Positions 42,579-46,562 of a stretch of DNA of 46,562 nucleotides are shown here, piece by piece. The translations under genes were made by a program, and so were the position numbers. How positions within the stretch are numbered: position 1 is the first letter of the stretch; each line of letters starts with the position of its first letter. The DNA is from Sedimentisphaerales bacterium. Lineage in GTDB: Bacteria; Planctomycetota; Phycisphaerae; Sedimentisphaerales; Anaerobacaceae. Where the stretch lies: the NCBI GenBank assembly GCA_030611315.1, contig JAUWPZ010000011.1, positions 1-46,562 on the forward strand, written 5' to 3'. The notes under the pieces were generated by a model. That model ran no database searches. It saw only the letters and a program-made list of their open reading frames with translations, and had not been told where the DNA came from.

Positions 42579-44228
42579 ATGAGTTCTCTTCTTCTTGCCG
42601 GAATTTCGATTTTTGCATTGCTCTTGGGATACGTTTTTTACAGCCGAAAAATCGTAAAATGGATAGGGCTTGATGACAGCCAAACCACACCTGCGGTCGA
42701 AATCAATGACGGTGTAGATTACGTCCCGGCGAAGCACTGGACGATTCTGTTTGGGCATCATTTCGCCTCCATTGCCGGGGCTGCGCCGATATTGGGCCCG
42801 GTAATCGTGTGTCTGTACTGGGGCTGGCTGCCCGCGGTTATCTGGATTGTGGTCGGTGGAATATTTTTCGGGGCCATGCACGATTTCGTGGCGCTGGTTC
42901 TGTCACTGAGACATCAGGGCAAGTCAATTACGACTATTACCGAGTCTGTAATGGGTAAGGCCAGCCAGATTCTTTTCAGCATATTCGCCTTTTTGGCGCT
43001 GATTCTCATAGTTGCGGTGTTCGCGGCGGTTGCGGGCCAGACTCTTGCAAGTACGCCTGAAGTCGTAATTCCCACGTTCGGCCTGATAGTTGTGGCCCTG
43101 ATTGTCGGCCTGCTGATGTATCGTATGCAATTGCACGTGCTGTTATGTTCTGTGATAGGAGTGCTGCTTCTGTTCGGTTTGATTGTAGCCGGCTACTATG
43201 TGCCGATTGAGCTTGGCGTGAAGAATCCGGCGGCCTGGTGGACTGTGATACTTCTTGCTTATGGTATGATTGCATCCGTAACGCCTGTAACTTTGCTGCT
43301 TCAGCCGAGGGACCACCTGGCCGGTGCGGTGCTCTATCTGGGTATGTTCTTTGGATTTGTGGGGCTGATTATTACTCATCCTGAAGTCAAGGCTCCGGCG
43401 GTTATCTCTTTTACAGGCGACAAGGGGTGGCTGTGGCCGATGCTGTTCGTTACGATTGCATGCGGAGCTATCTCCGGATTCCACAGTCTCGTTTCGAGCG
43501 GGACGACTTCGAAGCAGGTTCGGCGGATGGGTGATGCGCGGGTCATCGGCTATGGGGCCATGATTATGGAAAGTGCGCTTGCGATTCTGGCGGTAATAGC
43601 GGTAACGGCTGGACTTTACTGGAAGAGCGCTCCGGAAGGAGTGCAGGGCCTGGTGTACCAGGAGCTTTTCAACGAGGGAGGCTGGATTAAGGCGTTCGGC
43701 GCAGGATATGGTGAGTTTACAAAGGTGTTTTTCGGTGGGCTGGGAGCGCTTATAGGTATAACCATGCTCAAAACATTTATCATGACAACGCTTGACACGG
43801 CGACGAGAATCAGCCGGTATATGTGCAATGAGCTGTTCGGAGAAACATTCGGAATACGCATTATGAAGAACAGGTATGTGGCGGTCGCACTTGTGGGTGT
43901 TTCTTCGGGGGCGCTTGCTCTGGGTAACTGGAAGGCTATATGGCCGCTGTTCGGTGCGGCAAACCAGCTCGTTGCCAGCCTCGTACTTATCGTTGCAAGT
44001 ATATACCTGCTTACACACAAGCGCAACTATGTGTTTACCGCTGTGCCGGCCGTCATAATGCTTGTGACGACGATTGCCGCCCTGATATACCAGGCATACA
44101 ATTTCGCCACTGCCGAGAAACCGAACTTCCCGCTTGCAGCCGTTGCCGTGATACTCATATTCCTTGCGTTGTTCCTTTCTTATACGGCGTTGGTTGTTAT
44201 CGCAAGGACAAGGAAAAACAGCGTTTAA
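42579..44228 (+). CDS. cstA: Carbon starvation protein A, peptide/pyruvate transporter
   Basis: The 549-residue polytopic membrane protein (about 14-16 helices) matches CstA. The N-terminus has DYVPAKHWTILFGHHFASIAG, the family's most conserved block, with AAPILGPVI and GAMHDFVAL following. The middle has FHSLVSSGTTSKQ, and the end has LDTATRISRYMCNELFG and FGAANQLVASL. CstA-family carriers take up peptides or pyruvate when carbon is short. AGGA lies nine bases before ATG. It converges on the ybbR gene with 25 bases between the stops. Confidence 0.95.
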   Translation: MSSLLLAGISIFALLLGYVFYSRKIVKWIGLDDSQTTPAVEINDGVDYVPAKHWTILFGHHFASIAGAAPILGPVIVCLYWGWLPAVIWIVVGGIFFGAMHDFVALVLSLRHQGKSITTITESVMGKASQILFSIFAFLALILIVAVFAAVAGQTLASTPEVVIPTFGLIVVALIVGLLMYRMQLHVLLCSVIGVLLLFGLIVAGYYVPIELGVKNPAAWWTVILLAYGMIASVTPVTLLLQPRDHLAGAVLYLGMFFGFVGLIITHPEVKAPAVISFTGDKGWLWPMLFVTIACGAISGFHSLVSSGTTSKQVRRMGDARVIGYGAMIMESALAILAVIAVTAGLYWKSAPEGVQGLVYQELFNEGGWIKAFGAGYGEFTKVFFGGLGALIGITMLKTFIMTTLDTATRISRYMCNELFGETFGIRIMKNRYVAVALVGVSSGALALGNWKAIWPLFGAANQLVASLVLIVASIYLLTHKRNYVFTAVPAVIMLVTTIAALIYQAYNFATAEKPNFPLAAVAVILIFLALFLSYTALVVIARTRKNSV

Positions 44229-44253
44229 GCAGGGAGTGGGGACTTTGCTTACT

Positions 44254-45285
44254 TTAGCCGCCCGGTGGAGTCTCGGTGGAAGGCAGAGGTATCAGTATGA
44301 ATTCGGCTTCTGCGGGCTGCTGTGGATTTTTCAACTCGATTTCGCCTTTGCGGACGAACTCCTCGGGGAAATTGTACACAACCTCTCTGCTTTTCTTCTC
44401 ATCCGGTTTTTTGGCATCATCATCAAAAATGTGCAATGTCATAGGTGGGTACGGCTGGTCTTCATAGGCCTGTTTGGCTTTCGTAGTGGCCCTGACGATA
44501 ATAGGAAGTATTACCTCATCGAGATTGGTTATCTCAACTTTGTATTTTCCCTGTAGGTTCATACTCAAAGCAATATCGAGCGTTGCGGTTACCTTGTGCT
44601 CGCGAAGTGCGTCTTCAACCGGAAGCAGCTTGATTCCGACCGCTGTGTTCGCCTGCCTTACATGGTCTTGTGCCAGTGTAACGAAAGGAGTTTTTTCGAT
44701 TGGTGTCAATACTGCCTGCTCGATTTCGGCTTTGGTCAGCTCGACCTTCGCCGTCAGCCGGCTGTCCACAGGAACCCACGCATCGACCTTTGACGGCTCG
44801 ATGCTCTGGGGCTTGAGAAGATTTCCGCTTTCATCAAAACATTCGACAGTCAATGATTTCTTTTCAAGCTGAACAACATTAACCCAAAGCTCATTCGGGT
44901 CGCAGGATTGGACCTTCAGGCCGCGTCTCCTGAGCTCCCTGTCTTTGCGAAGGAATTCAAGCAACTTCAGGGAATATTCGCCGGGTTTGTCCATCTGCTC
45001 CTGCACAGCGTTAAAGACAAACTCCAGCGGCTTTAGTCCCTTGCGAAGCTCCCTGTCCAAAATAGTAACCGCAGTATGAGGCCCTGAAAGGGTTATTTTT
45101 ATGTCGGCCGACGCGGACTTATCGAAGCTTATCCAGAGCTTCGGGGCCACCGATTCATCTACGACAACGACGGCGGGCTTTTCCGGCAGTGTCTCATCGA
45201 GGGCCAGGTCCGCCCAGACCCAGATTAGCAGCGTCAGGAATATCACAATCGCTATCTTGCCGAATTTGACTTTCTTGAACATCAT
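44254..45285 (-). CDS. YbbR-domain protein (CdaR-like)
   Basis: The 343-residue protein has one N-terminal transmembrane helix (residues 8-28, FGKIAIVIFLTLLIWVWADL) and an outside part of several beta-rich YbbR-like repeats. EVNITLSGP-type strands recur (SADIKITLSGPHTAV, then KSLTVECFDE, TATLDIALSMNLQGKYKVEI). In Firmicutes, CdaR of this build is encoded next to CdaA and modulates its diadenylate cyclase activity. Here it follows cdaA after 36 bases on the same strand. AAGGG precedes the first ATG; the second ATG (45282) may be the true start. A polar tail with Pro and Glu ends it. Confidence 0.85.
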   Translation of the reverse strand: MMFKKVKFGKIAIVIFLTLLIWVWADLALDETLPEKPAVVVVDESVAPKLWISFDKSASADIKITLSGPHTAVTILDRELRKGLKPLEFVFNAVQEQMDKPGEYSLKLLEFLRKDRELRRRGLKVQSCDPNELWVNVVQLEKKSLTVECFDESGNLLKPQSIEPSKVDAWVPVDSRLTAKVELTKAEIEQAVLTPIEKTPFVTLAQDHVRQANTAVGIKLLPVEDALREHKVTATLDIALSMNLQGKYKVEITNLDEVILPIIVRATTKAKQAYEDQPYPPMTLHIFDDDAKKPDEKKSREVVYNFPEEFVRKGEIELKNPQQPAEAEFILIPLPSTETPPGG

Positions 45286-45321
45286 ATTCCCTTTTGTACA
45301 GCTCGCGGCTCGACCGGCGAT

Positions 45322-46107
45322 TTACGAAATCGCGCCGGCAAGGTATTCTCTCAACTCAGATTCCTTTACATTCCGGATAAGCTTGCCGCCCCGGGCGAAT
45401 GTGATAATGCCCGTTTCTTCGCTCACCACCAGACAGACGGCGTCCGAACCGGCGGTTATACCTATGGCCGCCCGGTGGCGAGAGCCTAATTCTATGCCAT
45501 CGACACTGCCGGCCTCGGCCAAAGGTAATTGAACCCTGGCCGCGACTACGCGATCGCCTCGGACTATCACCGCCATATCGTGAAGAGCCGTGCCGGGGTG
45601 GAAAATGGTCTTGAGCAGCTCAGCCGTTACCCTGCCCTCGACCCGGACGCCCATCTCGATAAATTCGCCCAACGCCACACGCTTTTCAATGACGATAATC
45701 GCCCCGGTCCCGGCGGCGGAGAGTTCCGTTGCAGCGGTAATCAGCTCTTCTACGGTTCTCGATAGCTGCTGCGATGAGCCTGCCCAGAAGCGGGGCCTGC
45801 CTATTCGCATCAAGGCCCTTCGTATCTCCGGCTGAAAGGCCGCGACCGCGATAATCAAAACGCCAATCAAAAAGCCGTTGTAAAGGTACTGCAATCGCTC
45901 AAAGGGAAACTGGCCGACGAGAAGCTTTAAGATGAGAAAACCCGCGATGAGAATGAATATGACGCCGCGGAACAATCTCTCTCCGCGAGTGCCTTCGAGG
46001 AAATCCACCGCCCAGTAAACCACCAGCCCGATGAGAAAAAGCTCAATGGCAACGACCCACCCACCATGGCTCGCCACCCGGCTGAAATAGTCAATAAGCG
46101 TTCCCAC
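45322..46107 (-). CDS. cdaA: Membrane diadenylate cyclase (CdaA/DacA type) with altered DGA motif
   Basis: The 261-residue protein starts at GTG 46107, with AAGGG eight bases upstream. Three transmembrane helices (about residues 17-35, 47-63 and 78-92) precede a DisA_N cyclase domain. RHR is intact (GSRHRAAIG, Arg210-Arg212). The other catalytic motif, usually DGA in LHDGAVII, reads LHDMAVIV (Asp177-Met178-Ala179). The enzyme joins two ATP into c-di-AMP, which controls potassium and osmotic balance. The Gly to Met change is unusual and may affect ATP binding. It is the first gene of a cdaA-ybbR pair, a conserved order; glmM is not present here. Confidence 0.9.
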   Translation of the reverse strand: MGTLIDYFSRVASHGGWVVAIELFLIGLVVYWAVDFLEGTRGERLFRGVIFILIAGFLILKLLVGQFPFERLQYLYNGFLIGVLIIAVAAFQPEIRRALMRIGRPRFWAGSSQQLSRTVEELITAATELSAAGTGAIIVIEKRVALGEFIEMGVRVEGRVTAELLKTIFHPGTALHDMAVIVRGDRVVAARVQLPLAEAGSVDGIELGSRHRAAIGITAGSDAVCLVVSEETGIITFARGGKLIRNVKESELREYLAGAIS

Positions 46108-46171
46108 AAATCAAATCCCTTTGTTCTCGTTGTGCGCTGTGCGTTATGCGTATTGCGTGAAAGCTAATACA

Positions 46172-46211
46172 ACGCAATATACGCAATACGATATACGCAA
46201 TACGCGATACG
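46172..46211. repeat. Short tandem-like repeat of ACGCAATA words
   Basis: ACGCAATAT, ACGCAATACG, ATATACGCAATACG and CGATACG follow one another between the lipoprotein stop and the cdaA start. The stretch is low in complexity and codes for nothing. It resembles the GTATATC tandem at 26691-26711. Confidence 0.7.
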
Positions 46212-46213
46212 AA

Positions 46214-46444
46214 TCAGGGTATTCTTTTGTCGGTGAGTTTGCTGGGCTGGTCAAGCAGCAGAAACCGGTCGATGTCGCCCATCATCGCTTCGTTATTGAT
46301 GCGAAGAGCGCGCTTGTGCCTTCTATGCCCCTCGGCGGTGGTCTCACCCAACTGGTTCCAGCCGCAACCGAAAGGCAGGAAAACCAAAACACACAAAACA
46401 ATACCCAAAATCGCCTTGCATACTGAAAAAGAAACGCTTTTCAT
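46214..46444 (-). CDS. Small lipoprotein, function unknown
   Basis: The start is ATG 46444 (MKSVSFSVCKAILGIVLCVL), with AAGGG a few bases upstream; an in-frame ATG nine codons earlier is less likely. The 76-residue protein has a type II signal peptide ending in the lipobox LPFGC, with the Cys near residue 27. The mature part of about 50 residues is charged (ETTAEGHRRHKRALRINNEA, then DIDRFLLLDQPS). Short lipoproteins of this pattern with 'R...R.N..ai..Did..L..d.pS.L' are common in planctomycetes. Its role is unknown. It lies 107 bases upstream of cdaA on the same strand. Confidence 0.8.
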   Translation of the reverse strand: MKSVSFSVCKAILGIVLCVLVFLPFGCGWNQLGETTAEGHRRHKRALRINNEAMMGDIDRFLLLDQPSKLTDKRIP

Positions 46445-46562
46445 CTTTTTTCCCTTATTGAAGTCCGACAAGTCGGCTGCTCTCGGAAAATCCGTTTTAT
46501 TATCGGCCGGCCGACGTTTTTAACATTCGGGGGGAAAACCACCCCTGATTATTAGTTTATTA

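Noticed and set aside
43143..44018. Long ORF antisense to cstA (291 codons)
   Set aside because: It is a shadow of a strongly conserved membrane protein gene; the translation is His-, Arg- and Ser-rich with no domain.
1..46562. CRISPR array, phage genes, origin of replication or toxin-antitoxin locus
   Set aside because: No regularly spaced repeats, cas genes, structural phage genes, dnaA boxes in clusters or recognisable toxin genes were found; the XRE gene at 39733 has no toxin-like partner.

Overview
The window looks like a chromosomal piece of a Planctomycetota-type bacterium, most likely Phycisphaerae or Sedimentisphaerales. The clues are a Tat-exported Gfo/Idh/MocA oxidoreductase and a Tat-exported GH5 glycosidase, a pilin-like protein with a short N-terminal anchor, a secreted polysaccharide-processing protein, a uronate catabolic locus, and wordy spacers full of dispersed palindromic repeats. 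There is no rRNA or ribosomal protein marker, so the assignment is an inference.

Region 1 (1-26450, all on the + strand, AT-richer) is a surface glycan or exopolysaccharide locus. It holds an ABC flippase/exporter, a Wzy/O-antigen-ligase-like polymerase, a GT-C-like membrane protein, and glycosyltransferases of several families (CgeB-like, GT8-like, GT9, GT4). It also holds methyltransferases, a cytidylyltransferase with a CDP-glycerol-phosphotransferase-like enzyme and a pyruvate-kinase-like barrel protein, and three B12-binding radical SAM genes, one of them broken. A deoxyaminosugar trio (NDP-hexose 2,3-dehydratase, 3-ketoreductase, aminotransferase) and a NodU/CmcH carbamoyltransferase complete it. 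The locus is a mosaic. A GC-richer block of about 1.4 kb (about 21459-22860) carrying one GT4 gene is wedged between the front half of another GT4 and the back half of a DegT aminotransferase, and it also brings the first codons of a further gene.

Region 2 (26451-33884) opens with a minus-strand tRNA-Tyr. A minus-strand series follows: a LarA-type nickel hydroxyacid racemase/epimerase, a secreted (alpha/alpha)-barrel-like protein, 6-phosphogluconate dehydrogenase, a small membrane protein and UxaC. Together these suggest uronate/aldonate catabolism, possibly with a C2 epimerisation of mannonate to gluconate. The spacer upstream of the LarA homologue contains a very clean MITE (218 bp, perfect 23-bp inverted ends, perfect 8-bp target duplication) with a second palindromic repeat nested inside, followed by a short copy of a repeat also seen at 5445-5608.

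Region 3 (33885-46562) is mixed housekeeping and envelope functions. It has a pilin-like protein, a site-2-protease-family peptidase, a large secreted protein of unknown function, the Tat Gfo/Idh enzyme, a tiny membrane protein overlapping an XRE regulator, and the Tat GH5 protein. Divergent from GH5 are the GTPase Der and the CstA transporter. The window ends with the minus-strand pair cdaA-ybbR (c-di-AMP synthesis and its YbbR partner) and a small lipoprotein. CdaA carries Met in place of the Gly of the DGA catalytic motif.

No CRISPR array, phage, plasmid origin or intact transposase gene was seen.
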